Shown here piece by piece: positions 11,910 through 25,664 of a stretch of DNA of 64,000 nt. The DNA lies in NCBI GenBank assembly GCA_905250885.1, contig CAJNOQ010000044.1, forward strand, positions 1 to 64,000, read 5' to 3'. Below the pieces are notes generated by a model, which saw only the letters and a program-made list of their open reading frames with translations, ran no database searches and was not told the origin of the DNA. How positions within the stretch are numbered: position 1 is the stretch's first letter; every line of letters begins with the position of its first letter. This stretch comes from Didymodactylos carnosus (taxonomy: Eukaryota; Rotifera; Eurotatoria; Philodinida; Philodinidae). Both the position numbers and the translations under genes were made by a program.

Positions 11910-13877
11910 ATGGCTCAACGAAAATTGCTAACAAATGACTCTAAAAATCCTTCCGATGCCTCACCAAGTGAAATAGATGTTGAAATAGATCACGACAAAC
12001 ATGCAAATCTAGTCGAAAATGAATCAGACGGTTTAGAAACAGCATGCTATCGTAAATGTCATGGTCAATTTTCATTAAACGAAACAGAAAATCATTTTCA
12101 ATATGAAATTCCACTAGATTTTAGTCCATTTGAACGAAATTTATCAACATTTACTCAAGAACAGTATGAACGTCTTGATGAATTACTCTTGAATGGTAGC
12201 ACAATATTTGATTTACAAAAATTATTCCAATCGAAACGTTTGACATCCTATGAACTATGTTTATATTATTTAAAACGCATACAAGATAAAAATAAATATT
12301 ATAAAGCTATTTTAGAATTAAATCCACAATTATTAAATGATGCAAGAGAAATTGATAAAAACAGAACAGTTGAACAACGTTCACAAGTTTATGGATGCGT
12401 AGCGGCATTTAAAGGTAAGAGAAAAATGATTAATACATCGTTGAGATTGACGAGTAGTTTTTAAATTTTGTTTTAGGTAATATTTCAATATCAGGTTTAT
12501 ACAATGATTGTGGTTCGTATGTGTTACATTCAAAACGTATGATTATTGATGCTCCTATCGTCAAATATTTTCGTTCGCAGGGTGTCCTAATTCTTGGTCG
12601 ATGCAATTTATCTGAATGGGCCTATGGTATGACCACAAAAGCGCCAAGTGGTTTTTCTTCTGTAGGTGGCCAATGTTTACATCCTGATGACTATCATCAA
12701 GATATATCTGGATCATCATCGGGTTCTGCATGTGCTTTAAGATTAAATATGTGTACATTTACAATTGGAACTGAAACTGCTGGAAGTTTATTGAGTCCAG
12801 CAATGCATGCCAAAAATGTGTGTTCATTGAAGCCAACGCAGGGAACGTGGCCCAATAACGAGATTATACCATTAAATTATGATCAAGATACATGTGGACC
12901 AATGACAAAAACGGTAGAAGAATTAATTTTCTTGCATCAGATCATCTCTAAACAATCGATAAATGAAAGAAAAAATATTTGCGTTGGAATTATTGGTAAA
13001 TAGATGAAATATTCATTAAATTAGTTTTACGATAGAAAGATTTTCTTTTATTTTTAGGTGAAAATGTTAATGATTTTTCACTATTAACTCAAATTTGTCA
13101 TCATTTAAATTATTCAGTTGTTAATTTAAATAAAGAAAAATCGATTATTAGTGATTTTTTAACTATCGTTACCGGTAATCCTTCAACATCTTCAATTTCA
13201 TTTACTGAATTTTTATGTTATGCAATGAAACGAGATATAACCGATTATTTATCATCTCATTCAACACTGTACGATAATTGTTCATCTCTTGATCAAGTAT
13301 ATACATGGAACAAAGAACATTCCAAGTATATACCATACGGACAAGAATTATTTACAAAAGCATGTGAAGAAACAATTACAGAAGAACAGTATATCAATTA
13401 TAAACAAGCATTAGAACAAGCTTGGACAAATTTTAAACAAATATGTAAAGTAAGTAGAAAAGATAAATGAATTATTCATTTTTCTCTTTATCAGTTATCT
13501 AATAATCTAATAATTTGTATTGTTGAATAGATTCATTGATAAAACGAAACTTTAATATACATTTTTTTTTTTTTTAATTTTATATTCAGTCAAAATATTG
13601 TGATTGTATAATAACAGTTGGTGATGATTTATTTGCTTTGACAACTTTATGTAAAATTCCGAGATCATGTTTTACAGTAAATTATTTCAATGATCAAACA
13701 ATGAATTTAGTAGCAATTGGTCTAGATTTAAATTCGGATCTCTTGATATTAGATATACTCAAAAATATTGAAAAAATAACTAATGAAATTAAATTTGATT
13801 CAAGATCTTACTATGAGAAATATATATATCAACCATATGATTACTATTTTAAACAGCAAAAATGTATCATTCTGTAG
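11910..13877 (+). CDS. Amidase-signature family hydrolase (FAAH/GatA-like)
   Basis: A serine hydrolase of the amidase-signature family; the substrate (fatty-acid amide or other amide) cannot be read from sequence. There are four exons: 11910-12414, 12477-12995, 13058-13449 and 13590-13877, giving 567 residues with all phases closing. The Ser-Ser-Lys triad can be placed at Lys168 (AAFKGN), Ser250 (SGSSSGSA) and Ser272 (GTETAGSLLSPA). The last two correspond to the GGSSGG and GTDxGGS motifs of the family. The two motifs are 22 residues apart here against 24 in FAAH. The first ~100 residues are hydrophilic with no signal peptide or membrane anchor, unlike FAAH1. The start is the first ATG after a strong acceptor-like site (CTTTTTAG, AG at 11870-11871). 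The next gene on the same strand starts 670 bases downstream. Confidence 0.9.
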
Positions 13878-14546
13878 AAAATAGATTGATCACTATGTTA
13901 GTTTTCTATCTTCAGAACTTAGTCCATATCGTGTATATTACACTAGTTAGATTAATGAATGAATGAATTGTGAACAATATAGTAAAGTATAAATGCGTTT
14001 TTATATTTTTTTCTATAGTGTGCTTTGGTAGAGTTGAAAAAGAATATTTTTGTTTCAGCCTTCTTGTCTTATGAAAATATTTTGTGTTATGTTGATAAAA
14101 CATGGTTTGTTTGTTTTTTCATTTGAAGTTGATCTATTGCTCAAAATGAAATTATTATTCATTTTTATTTGAACAAGATCTGATTTAGTCATAATAAAAT
14201 TTTTCATTTTGCTAAACCCTTTCTTTCAAATATACCTTTCTTTTATTCTGCTTTATTTAACTCTCCTATCCATACTACATCTAACTTTGACTATTTATTG
14301 TCTTTTCATGACGCTTGGATGCATATGTGATTTAGTTCGAGAATATATGTCATTTTATTTTGTAATATTTATTGACTTTTTTATTTTTTTTTGACAAATG
14401 TATATGGTGCAAATACGTTTTTTGAATAGATTATCTTTTAAACATTGTGGATTGGTTTTAATCTTTGTATATGTTTAATATTTGGTATTGATTTTCTCAA
14501 GACAACTATACAGTTAAATGTATTGATCCTACTATTTTAGATTAAA

Positions 14547-16998
14547 ATGACGTCTAATATAATGAGAGATGGTCCTCCTAATTTTAAAGAAAATCGTACA
14601 TTATCTGCTGAATCAACAACTTCAGAAGGAGACAATAATGAGTCGATAACGCCACCACCTGCCTACAATTGGGAAAAAGATAAAAGAAAATCAAAAATAT
14701 TTGATGATGGAACAATATCATTTTTTTGGTATGTAATATAATTGTAAAACATGAAAATTATGCTTTATAAGGTAAAGACTCATGTTTCAAAATGAGTTTA
14801 TTTATAACATTGTCAGATACGATTGTGTGCTGTTGTATGATTATTATTATCTGTCTAACTTTTTTAGGCGTACCCATACGGTAACCGTATTAACAATATC
14901 AATGGCCATTTTATTTTATGTGGCCATATTTGAAAAACAAAATCTTGATTCTAGTTTTAATACAAAACGGTATGTGAAATATCTCGTTTTATTTGTTTAA
15001 TAGAAAAATTATTATGTTTTTATTTGTTTCTAGAGGTTTATTAGCATGTTCTATATTTTTTCTGTTATTTGGCGTTGTTATCACCCCAGATGGGCCGTTC
15101 ATTCGACCACATCCAGGTAAAGCAAAGAAATATATTTTTTTTCATGAAAAAGTTTTTATTTGCTATAGTGCTCTCTTTCTTTACTTATTCCAAAAAGACA
15201 TGTCTCATTTTATAATATCCTTTTTTACCTAATATACCTTTTTTTTCAGCATTATGGCGTCTGGTACTATGTTTCAGCGTTTTATATGAAATTTTATTAA
15301 TTTATATTTTGTTCCAAGTACGTATTGAGAGAGATATAGTCTAGTACAATATTAAACTCTATGTTTATTATTAGAATGTTGATGATGCGAGACATTTATT
15401 AACTCATATTGATCCAGAATTGGGTAAACCATTACCAGATAAAGATTATGGTGGAAGTTGTCGGATTTATGATTGGGAAAATCCATCAGATCCATTTCAT
15501 TCATTCAGAGTAAGTACAGGCTGATAAAGAAAAAATGTCATTAGCTGTTGTTGTTTAAATCTTAGGATAAAATGGATGGTTTTGTGTTATCACATTTTTT
15601 TGGTTGGTGGTTAAAAACATTGATATTACGTGATTTTTGGTTATGTTGGGTAACATCAATTGGTTTTGAAGTATTGGAATATTCATTAGAGCATCAATTA
15701 CCGAATTTTAGTGAATGTTGGTGGGATCACGTATGTATCTCTAGAGACTCTTCTATCTACTTCATCTGTTCTATACTCTAGAGTATGTTTAAAAATCTTT
15801 AAGTCTAATATGAATGAAGATCGTACGAAGTTTTTGATTTCGCTTCATGTTGAGACTATTATGGGCTTAAACTAGGCATCTCACTTAAGTCTTACTTGAG
15901 TCAAAAAAGTTAAGAAAAACTGAAAAGAATGTTAAGTTTGTGTTTAAGACATCAGTTAGATATATAACTTAGTTTAAGTTCTATATTACCAGAATACATG
16001 TGACAATGAATCCATTATTCTATTCTAAAATTGAAACTATCAGAAAATACATAACCGTCAATATTTTTTGAAATACGTTTGTTTTTCTAGTGGATATTAG
16101 ATGCTTTGATATGTAACGGTGGTGGCATTTATTTGGGACTGAAAACGTGTGAATATTTAAAAATGAAACCGTATAATTGGAGAGGAATGTGGAAAATTCC
16201 AACTGTTAGGTAAATATATTTTACACATGCAAATGGAATGTATACTTTACTTGTCTGTATTTAAGGGGTAAAATAATGCGTGTATTAGGACAATTTACTC
16301 CGCACGATTGGTTAGAATTTTCATGGCGTCCACAATCATCGTTAAAGCGTTGGTGTGCAATGTTGGGCATAATAACGATGTTATTTTTAGCTGAATTGGG
16401 CACATTTTATTTAAAATTTATTCTTTGGATACCGCCGCCTCATCTCCTTTGTTTAGGAAGATTATTATTCTTTTTACTAGCGGGTGGAGTGGCTATGAGG
16501 GAAGTATTCGAATATTTGGATAACAGGTAAGCGTACTTTTTTTATCTTGTTTAATAATAGCATATTGTCGATTTCAAATGACTGTTTCTTCGTAGAAATG
16601 GTCACTTTAAAAAATTTGTTTTGAATTTGTTTTAATAAATCATGAACAGATTTGTTGCTAATTGAGAATTTGCTTGTATTTCTAGTGAATGTAAAAAGTT
16701 TGGTCGTCAATCGTGGCTAATAAGTGCAATTATTATTACTGAAGTTCTAATTGTATTAAAATTTGGTTGGAATATTGTTACTTTACCATTTCCATTTCAT
16801 ATTACCGTCCTTTGGTTAACAATTATTATTTTACTGTTCCTATGGACAGTTTATCAATTTTGGTTTAAAAAATTGATTCATTGGCATCATCGACGATCAA
16901 GTGCACCTGTCATACAACTTCAATCAGAAACAGAACAATCAACAAATTACTCGTCTGATGATAATAGTACACTGAGACGTCGAACTATTTTGGAATAA
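14547..16998 (+). CDS. PTDSS2: Phosphatidylserine synthase 2
   Basis: A base-exchange enzyme of the ER membrane that swaps the head group of phosphatidylethanolamine for serine. There are nine exons: 14547-14728, 14868-14969, 15034-15116, 15250-15317, 15375-15509, 15566-15730, 16091-16209, 16266-16526 and 16686-16998. Together they give 475 residues (vertebrate PTDSS2 ~487). Conserved blocks match PTDSS2 along the whole length, including [17 protein letters not shown] near residue 53, [20 protein letters not shown], the block [44 protein letters not shown] and [13 protein letters not shown]. The protein is rich in hydrophobic membrane segments; the N-terminal ~50 residues and the Ser/Arg-rich C-terminus are hydrophilic. 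The start ATG follows an acceptor-like TATTTTAG by 6 bases. Intron 6 (360 bp) is unusually long. Confidence 0.97.
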
Positions 16999-19231
16999 TA
17001 AACAACTCATTCCACTTATTCGTTGTTTCAATTATATGATGTTATATATGTAACCGGTAAATATAAACAGATGCTGAAAAACTATATTAACAATGAATTA
17101 CTAAAATGGTTTACGATAGGTAGGACTTTTGCAAAGGATTCAGATGTTGTAGTTCGTATAATTTCTTTAATATTCGAACGATAAAATGAGTACTGTAGTC
17201 TTGTTATAGACTAACACATGACTACAATTTAATGCGAATCTGACAATTCATTGCTGTTGAATGACGATTTTCTTTTTTTCATTTTCTTTTGTATTTAGCT
17301 ATACAAGTTAGTCACTTGTTTCTCAAAAGTGTAATCTGTGGTGGTATTTTGCCGGTTTATTTTTCCATTATTGTGTCGTATGTATGTTTATTCGAACAAA
17401 TATTGTATAGTTTGTGTTCCGTTTTTATTGGTTTTTGAGTCATTTTTTGATATTGGTACGAAGAATGATGAAGAATGATTGAGAATGATGAAGAATGAGC
17501 TTTTCAAATAAAATGAATCCTGCATTTTATAATTTTTTACTTCTATCGAAGCACAACTTTTCTGTTTTGCTTGGAATCACTTCAACACAGATAGTTTTTG
17601 TTTACTTTTGAAAAGTTATAAAACTTACGAAAAATTGGTTGGTATTTATCCGATATGAGAAGTGTTGTGCAAGCGAAGTTTATGGGATTTTTTGTAGGAT
17701 ATATGTCGGAAATATACAGGAGGGGCTTCTTTGGGAATTAGTTTTCGAAAAACAAAGGTAAATTTGGAAAAAATGTAAAAGCCCATCTTCTGTTTGATCT
17801 TAGCTATTGTGTTGATCGTAGAAAGACAATTTAGTGTACTATTTACTTTTGATTTATGATTTCATTTTTACAGAGTTATTACATTTAGATTTGTCACTTC
17901 GGGTCAAATTTGTTTTAGAACATTCAAAGAAATTCTAATCTTATTCAACTATACTATCGTCTGTACAGTTTCAATAATTCTTTCCTTTCGTCGCTCTGTA
18001 GTCCGTTGTCCGTCATACCGAAAAACTTAAAATGTGTTGATGAGGAAACTGCCATAATGTCGTTATTTCGTATGAGTTTGAATATGATATTTGTGACTCT
18101 TAACTTTAGAGTTTTTATTTGAATAGAGTCTCAGCTTATGTGATAAGAGTCATTTCCTAACTGGTATGGACTCCATGAAACTGCTAAAATATATGCGGTC
18201 AGGGTAAGCTAGATGCAAGGTACGATCAAGGTAAACTCATGTCAACACTAACGGTTAATACTTACTGTTTTCTGACTAATATCGCTCAGTCATGAGATAG
18301 ATGAAGTGATTTTTCTTTTTTCTAATCTAATTAGTTTGACGTAGAATACAATGACACTGCGATTATCAAACAGTGTAAAATCGTACACCGTGACTTGCAG
18401 AGAGGAAAGTCTTAATAATAAAAGTTTGTTGAAAAATTGAGATTCTGTTCAGATCGTTAGAATTCAAATACATACGAACCACTTTTTCAGAAACCTAGTG
18501 AATATCATTCGTGTTTTCTATGTCACACATCTGGCATCTGAAACTATAGTTAAAAATAGAACATTTAGTTTCATTTTCTGAATAAATTATTCCAGTATAA
18601 CTTAAAACTTTAGTAAATACTTGATCAAATATGAGTGTACCATTGAGAAAAAAAATTGTCAAATATTTTCAAGTGAGTGTACTGAAACAGATAGAGTTAT
18701 AAATATTCTTCTAAACAGTTTAATCAGTATTGTTCTATCGGGCACAATGCGAAATTAACTTTCTAATACAAAAATGTGGATTAGTCTTGAAGTTTTTCGT
18801 CAAAGTTATCTAATTTTATCAAAAAACTGAAGTCAAATAACCACAATATTTACTTTCGAGAAAAATGAACTGTTTTCTCAGTCTTCTAATTTATGGTATC
18901 ATTAGTAGAACGATATCTGTAACTTTTCAAAAAAGCAAAAAGTATCAGTCAGTTTCTAACCATAAACTAGTGTCAGATGTCAGATGTGTCACATAAAATT
19001 ACTAACTGACGAAGTCTGAGATAATGATTTCTACTAAGCGTTATACGTTTGTTCTGTATAGAAAAGTTGAAAAGTTTCTGTAGATACAACAGTAAACGTG
19101 CTTTATCAAACAAAAATTATTATTGAATTAATTAATCTTTTTTGCACTTTTGTTTGCTATTTTAAGCAAAAAACGAACTGAATTTGAACGACATTTTGCC
19201 GTTATGATTCAATGATACCATAACCATAGAA
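16999..19231. other. Gene-free stretch
   Basis: AT-rich sequence downstream of PTDSS2. A short imprecise GAAGAATGAT repeat lies at 17459-17500. I see no exon, RNA gene or transposon ends. Confidence 0.5.
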
Positions 19232-19504
19232 TTATTCACGTATTCTTCGTAAATAAACAATAATAGATTGTATAAACTCCATATAATTTTGAATACCAAG
19301 GCAAAAAACAACTAAAAATAAAAATAGTACTGAATACAGCTGACTTGCATCGGTGTTCTCATCGTGTACGATATTATTTAATACATAATGTTCCGATAAT
19401 TGATGTTTTCTTTGACTATCATTCAAATATTCGATGTAATCCATATTTAATATAGTTTGAATAATAAACCTTTTAAATCGCTGATCGATTGTTTCACCAC
19501 TCAT
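19232..19504 (-). CDS. Possible small single-pass membrane protein
   Basis: A single uninterrupted 90-codon frame. The N-terminal half is hydrophilic and the region LYSVLFLFLVVFCLGI (residues ~56-71) would span a membrane once, followed by a basic tail (YLRRIRE). Topology and size recall KCNE-type potassium channel subunits, but no family signature is present and I do not claim homology. It stands alone between PTDSS2 and the F-box gene, with no sign of introns. It could equally be a chance frame or one exon of a gene whose other exons I cannot see. Confidence 0.3.
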   Translation of the reverse strand: MSGETIDQRFKRFIIQTILNMDYIEYLNDSQRKHQLSEHYVLNNIVHDENTDASQLYSVLFLFLVVFCLGIQNYMEFIQSIIVYLRRIRE

Positions 19505-20397
19505 TCTTTTGTTGTTTGTGATATTTATTTATAATTTGTAACATGTGATCAAGCGCCAAAAACTAAAACAAGGACAAATAATAAAAAGGAGAAGAATTTC
19601 ATCCATATATATACTTAACTATTTATGTTTGAAAAAGTAAACAAAATCGAGTTTTCAATTCAATTGTTCTTCCATTGTTCTAGAAATTCTTGAAAAATAT
19701 GTGAAAATCAGCAAGAAATGAGATGTGTTATGAAAAAAACGTTTTGCTCTACCTGCAGTGACAGACTTAGAACGAGCCTACTATTAAGCGTTGACTCTTG
19801 TTAGACGCAATTATTTTCGACAATAGTAAAGATGGGAGTAAAAGAATCGTATAAAGAAGAGTCAATGCTATATAAAGAGTTCTACCGATGAGATGAATAA
19901 TTTCGATGCTGATGTATAAATCTTTTTCAAAACTTGTTCTTCTTTGAAGGACGCTAAAATGTATATAAGTCACGCATTGCAGACTATTCCATTGATCTAT
20001 TTTCATTAGAAAATAGAGAATGAAGTTTATATTCTATATTTTTGAATACGAGTGACAGACATTATCCATCCTATTAAATTAAATTTACGAAAAAAATGTT
20101 TTTTTGGTTTTAGTTAAATCATCTTATATACACTCAAAAAAAAGTATCCAAAATTTGACGCTTTTTTCAAATGTGCCGTCTTCACTCCTTAGTACCCACT
20201 ATTGTTTACTATGTCTAGTAAATAAATATTGCATATCTTACAAACTGGCATCTGATTAAGTCTAAGAGATAAAATTATCTGACATGAGTGACAACCAGGA
20301 CATTAGTCTTATTTTCTTTCATAAAAGTTATTATAATGCACAAAAAAACCCAATTCTTATAATATTATTTATTTTTCTATCCTATTTCAGATAAATT
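19505..20397. other. Gene-free stretch upstream of the F-box gene
   Basis: AT-rich. The sequence TACACTCAAAAAAAAGT at 20129-20145 matches the end sequence of the palindromic element at 50038-50278, but no partner end is seen nearby. An acceptor-like CCTATTTCAG ends at 20390, 7 bases before the F-box ATG. Confidence 0.45.
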
Positions 20398-22097
20398 ATG
20401 TTAGAACAATTTCCAAATGAACTATTACTATATCTCTTTGATTATCTATCACCATCTGACATATTTTATTCATTTTCAAATTTAAATTTAAGACTAAATA
20501 GTTTAATATCATGTTTTGATTTAACTCAAATGTCACGTAAATCATTATCATTATGGACACAATCAATTTTACCTAAATATCATATAACATCATTGATACT
20601 TTCTAATAAACATCTTGATCTTATATTAGAATTATTTCATGAAGATCAATTACATTCTTTAATATTTACGGATTTAAATTTTTTTCAATCATCAAAATTA
20701 ATATATTTTAAACAATTATCCTATTTATCAATACAATCCATGGTAGCAAATTATTCTGATAATATGTTTAAAACATTATTATCTTTACCAAAATTAGATC
20801 AATGTTATTTATCAACAACATTTGAATTAAATTTTTCTATTAATGAACTATTACCAATTAGTAATATTCGTTATTTAACAGTATGTCTCGTTGATTTAAA
20901 TTGTTTATCAAAATTATTTTTATCTATACCTCATATAAAATATTTAAATGTAACTATAACATCCGGTTATAAATGGCATACATCATCATTAATAGTTCCT
21001 TCAAATTTAAAATATTTAAAATTAATTTTAAATGATACAATATCATTTGATCCTATAGAATCTTTAATAAAAATGTTTCAAAAACTTATTTTTTTATCTT
21101 ATTCATCAGAAAATTGTCGTCAAAATGAGTCTCATATAAATAATGAAAAATGGCAAAATATTCTTAAATCTTTACCAATTTTAAAACAATTTCAATTCTA
21201 TTGTGAATTATCAGATCGTTTTGATATTGTTGATGCTAATAGAATACTTTCATCATTTCAAATAGATTATTTTATTAAAAATAAAATTTATTTTGCTGTA
21301 TTAATGGATAATACATCACATTTTATTCTACATACTATACCATATCCTAATAAAAAAGCATCAATACGTTGGAATAGTTTCAAGTGAGAAGTGATAAATT
21401 GTTTAGAAAAAAAAATACTATTATATATTTTTGAATTTTTTCTTCTTTTAGAGTACAATTAACTTCATTAAATCGTGTACGAAATGTCTATGATTATGTT
21501 CGTTTTCTTAAAATAACTGTTAGTGGTAAAACAATACCTCAAATTGTATTACCTCAAAAATATCCAAATGTCGATTCATTAGAATTAAATGTAACACCGA
21601 TACCTGTTAATATATTAGTAGCATTTTTACAATATTTAAGTACAATAATATCTTATTCAAAATTAAAACATCTTTATCTTCGTACAAAATATTTTTCCAG
21701 TTCAATTTTTCATGAAATGTTTTCACAATGTCAACAACTTAAAACATTCAATTTAGCTTTTAATGATGTAAAAAATAAATTATTTTCATCAGATTTAAAT
21801 ATGAGAACAGTTGAAACACTCATTTTACGCTATTATTTATCGTTAACTAATGACAAAATTTATGATTTATCATCAATATTTCCTAATGTAAAATTTTTAT
21901 CAATTGAACTAGAACAAATATCACTTTTTATGACTACATTTGATTTATTATTTGAAAAATTGAAAAATTTAGTCCAATTTAATTTAATTTTATACGGTGA
22001 ACAACAGTCACAATCGGCAGAATGGTTACAAACAATACCAATGTTTCAAAAATATTATATCACAACAAATCGAGGACGACTATCTGTTTGGGTTTAA
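20398..22097 (+). CDS. F-box protein with leucine-rich C-terminal region
   Basis: Probably a substrate-recognition subunit of an SCF ubiquitin ligase. There are two exons, 20398-21383 and 21452-22097, joined by a 68 bp GT-AG intron in phase 2, giving 543 residues. Residues ~4-45 form an F-box (FPNELLLYLFDYLSPSDIFY, then SFSNLNLRLNSLI). The rest repeats a hydrophobic pattern with Leu/Ile every few residues and strings such as LKYLKLILND and LKHLYLRTKYF, suggesting irregular leucine-rich repeats. This style of F-box protein (PNE(L/I)xLxxFxYL, then FSxLNxRxxxLI) is numerous in bdelloid rotifers and is one reason for assigning the window to that group. No partner or target can be inferred. Codon use is extremely AT-rich. 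Confidence 0.85.
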
Positions 22098-23062
22098 CAG
22101 ACTCTCATTCTTATTCTTACTTTTATAAGAAAGTCTTCTCATACATTAATTGAACAGAAACTATTATTTTACGGGATATTTTATACATATAGTTATTTAT
22201 TTATTTCAGCATCTTTGCATTAGACAACAGTAGATCCGTTGGTAGTGAATAAGAGATTGTTTATGAAGTATTTCAAAAAAGAACAAGACGATTATAAAAG
22301 CTTATTTATCGAAAGCGTCCATCGCTGAAATTAATTGTTGCACATTACATGAACAACTCAATCTAGAATTAGCATCACAAGAATTTCTAACACAGCAATG
22401 ATAGAGTCATATCTATTGGAATCCTCTTACATTTTTCAGTCGATATCACTGAACAACTAGAACATTTCAGAATACAAAAATTTTAGGTTGGATAAGGTTG
22501 TTTGTTCAAAGCAAATTTCAAAAAATTCACATCATACCATTGCCCACAACCTTCATTTATTGAGTTGAACAGTCGATTTTGAGCTATGACTTTTGTCCTC
22601 ACCTATTTGTCACTAATAAATAATAAGTTCTTATTCACGCTACCAGATGCGTAGGAGTCATAGCGCTAGCAGGCTGCTTAAAGGCATCTTAAATTAAGTA
22701 GTGGTTGTTGTATGCTGTAAAGCATACAAACCTGGTATGTAATTGTTTCTTTTGTGTTGATCAATAGAAAGCTGAATGAGATCTTCTATTGCAGAGAATT
22801 GTTTGTTGTATCAGAGTACATAATCGGATGAATTCTCAAGCGTTGTCTTGAAAATTAAATGATTTTCTCTGCTATTTTATGATATATCAAGCTTTTTCCT
22901 GTGTGAGCTAGTAGTACGAGATCGGTACTAAGAGAATAATCTCAATATTGACGTCATTTCAACAGGCCAATGATAAATCCACAATTGACCAAGATATACT
23001 ATAATTGTTTTATTATTATGTCTTGCAGTGAAAATTTCGTTCAAATAAAACGTTTGTTGCTT

Positions 23063-23148
23063 CAGTTCTGAAAATACGAAGCCCTAGCGACTTTTAGTTT
23101 TTATTTCACAGCATTTCTACGGGATGCCCCAAAAGAGGGGGGTACCCT
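23063..23148 (+). repeat. Left copy of an inverted ~85 bp repeat
   Basis: This sequence contains GCGACTTTTAGTTTTTATTT, CACAGCATTTCTACGGGA and, at the inner edge, GGGGTACCC. It is present in reverse complement at 26189-26273 with only a few differences. The outer limits of the repeat are not sharp. It is either one TIR of a 3.2 kb element or an independent copy. Confidence 0.8.
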
Positions 23149-24537
23149 TAAGGGTGATTCTTTTGAAAACGTTTTACGTAACCAAAAATCAGTAGTTTTA
23201 ACAAAGTAGTGGTCTAGGAGTATTTTGTACATATTTGACTGATACTGTATCACTTAGAGTCGATTAATTCGATTTACAAGCTCATGGTATGAGGTAATTT
23301 ATTTTCGAATTCTGAAACGTGCTTTTTCTTATATTGGATAAGGGCATTGAGGTTTTTCTGTAGACAGCTGTAAAGTCAACTAACGGGATTGATTTTATTG
23401 TAGTGAAGGGAGGTTTATTCTGGAATACAGGATGTTTCTCGACTCTTTTTATGCTAGTATGTGAACCTGAGCGAGAGTCTTTTACTGTGACAGTAGTTTT
23501 GATTATATCGGATTGATTTTGACATAATTACTTTGTTTTTGTTCAATTGCTCGTTTATAATTACAATTGTCATTAATACAACATTTAGATTGTCATTGAT
23601 AAATTTTTAAGCCGTCCATTAATTGTATATTAAGAAGAGATGAGAAATTTTTTGTGGTGACAAGAAGGTTTGTTGCCGAACTGAAACTGTAGACCGGTAA
23701 TATTTTAATTAATCCGCCTTGCATTATCAGTGAATCTTAAAGATTTCTCCTTCTTAATTACACTGTTTGAATCTAATAGTTGCGAAACATGTTGAGAGTT
23801 GATGCATCGCTTTCTAACAATGACGGTGCACTCAATCTAAAAACGCGGATGATAGTGATAGTCGATAACATTATTTCTGTTATTGGAGAATATCAATTGT
23901 GGCTAACGATTACAGTTTAAATTCAGCACCATCCTCTATGGCTACAATTTTCATTATGGACCATAGTTCTCACATCGCAGCTGCGACATTTGAAACTGAC
24001 AGAGTAACAAGTAAGTTTGGCTGAGCACTCAAAATTTTTGAGTAACCAAAGCGATCATAATTCCATATCACATTCAATGTTGAGAATTATGTTGGATTAT
24101 AGTCCCATAGTAGAGGATACCGCTCAAAAAGCAAAACATATAGTAGTTCAGTTCAGTTTAATTTATTCTGACATAGCCATGGGTACATGAAAAAGCATTG
24201 CTAGTGCAAAAGTTTGTAAAAAAAGAATCTACGTTTGATTAAGCATCCAGGCAGATAACTTTGTCGACATGTCTACAAAGGAAGGAGAGAAGAAACAAAC
24301 AAAATAGTAAAGAAGATGACAACATAACAAGGAAAAAGAACAGTACAAATATTGATAAACAAAAAACATCATTATTCTTACATTTGAGGAAAGCAGAGAA
24401 AGACGGTTTTGAGGCTATATGCTCCATTAGTAGAGGATTCCAGTCATTTGGGGTTCTCCAGAAAAAAAGAGGACTGGACTGTTTAATAAGTGGTAAAAGG
24501 CGCTTCTACCGCTTGAGAATTCGTGCTACGACGAAGT

Positions 24538-24790
24538 GACCACCGTTTCAATCGATAAAAAAACCTCGTGGGATAGATTGTAAAAAGAGACAAAGCGGAA
24601 AAAACGCCTACGCACTATAAGATCAGGCAGTCGTAGCGGGATAGCCAGAGTACTACTGTCTGTTTCAAGGTCAAAGTTTCTGGTAATAATGCTCGCCGCA
24701 AGCTTCCGGAGGGTATCTAGTGCAGCAAGATGTGTGGAAAAGTTTGAGTCGTAAACTGCCGGGCAATATTCAGTTTTGGGTGGAACACAA
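24538..24790 (-). pseudogene. Unclassified reading-frame remnant
   Basis: Reading leftward from about 24790, one minus-strand frame stays open for about 85 codons to a stop at 24538 and has protein-like composition (LDTLRKLAASIITRNFDLET, then IPLRLPDLIVRRRFFRF). It has no ATG and no visible acceptor. The LxxLxxxxIxxN...LPLRL pattern resembles helical repeat regions of many proteins, but I could not place it in a family. It may be a remnant of a gene or mobile element, or chance. Confidence 0.25.
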
Positions 24791-25532
24791 GGGTGATTCT
24801 TTTGAACGTGTACCAGAGTTTACATTGACTTTATCCCAACAGTTCGAAAGTAATAGAACAAGGGACGCCGTGACAAATCTGAAAACTGCTGGTACTTCGC
24901 GTAGTCCTATTATTATATAGGACTAGTACAACTCGAGGTTCTGATGACGAATATCACATTTAAAACATTTTAAAACAACGGCATCGTGGCCTTCTACACC
25001 TGTGGAGATCCCATTTCCCAGCCGAACAGACCTTTTCTGGGCATTTTCATCATTTTTTAGAGAAACACTTTCATGAGCTGGCACCGTTAGATTAGAATCT
25101 ATAGGTGCAGCGCTGCAAATTCCTAATGGACAAAAGGTTCCAAAATGCTAACCATGTTCTCAGGAAAATTTTTAAAAAAATCGTTTTTTCGACCACTTAA
25201 GATCGTGCTAAAGACCTAAACCTAATAGTTTGGATCTAATAGTAGGATCATTATCAAGAGAAAGAGGATAGTAGAGTTTATAAAATTATTCTTTACGTTC
25301 TAGAAAGGAAAAAGTCTATATCATACCCCGTACATATATTTATTTAAAAATAAATATCGCTCCACACTGGGCATGTCCGATAACCTACCTCTCCATGTGT
25401 TTGAAGGGTTACCACACGGTAACGAAGATCAGTCTTGGCGCTCCGAGGAAATCCGATTCCGTGACTAATCAACTGTAAATAAAGGCTTTGCTTTAACTCC
25501 ATTTTTAAAGAGAACGCTGTGTATGTTGTCTG

Positions 25533-25664
25533 GAGTGTTTCATAAAAATTCTTGCTCGACTTAACTAAGTCTAGACTTACATGTATAAAATTATAAGTGT
25601 ACAAAACGGAGACTTAAGTATGACTTAGTTAAGTCGAGCAATTAATAATTTTTATGAAACACTC
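25533..25664. repeat. Palindromic MITE, ends GAGTGTTTCATAAAAATT
   Basis: Inverted arms 25533-25582 and ~25610-25664 share GAGTGTTTCATAAAAATT and CTCGACTTAACTAAGTC. The centre is ~25-30 bp. It is non-coding and lies 129 bp from the tRNA-Arg gene. Confidence 0.75.

Noticed and set aside
24261-24539. 92-codon plus-strand frame as a gene
   Set aside because: It is Lys/Arg/Asn-rich with no recognisable domain, no splice partner and no conserved neighbour. The opposite strand gives an equally plausible remnant, so neither is called a working gene.
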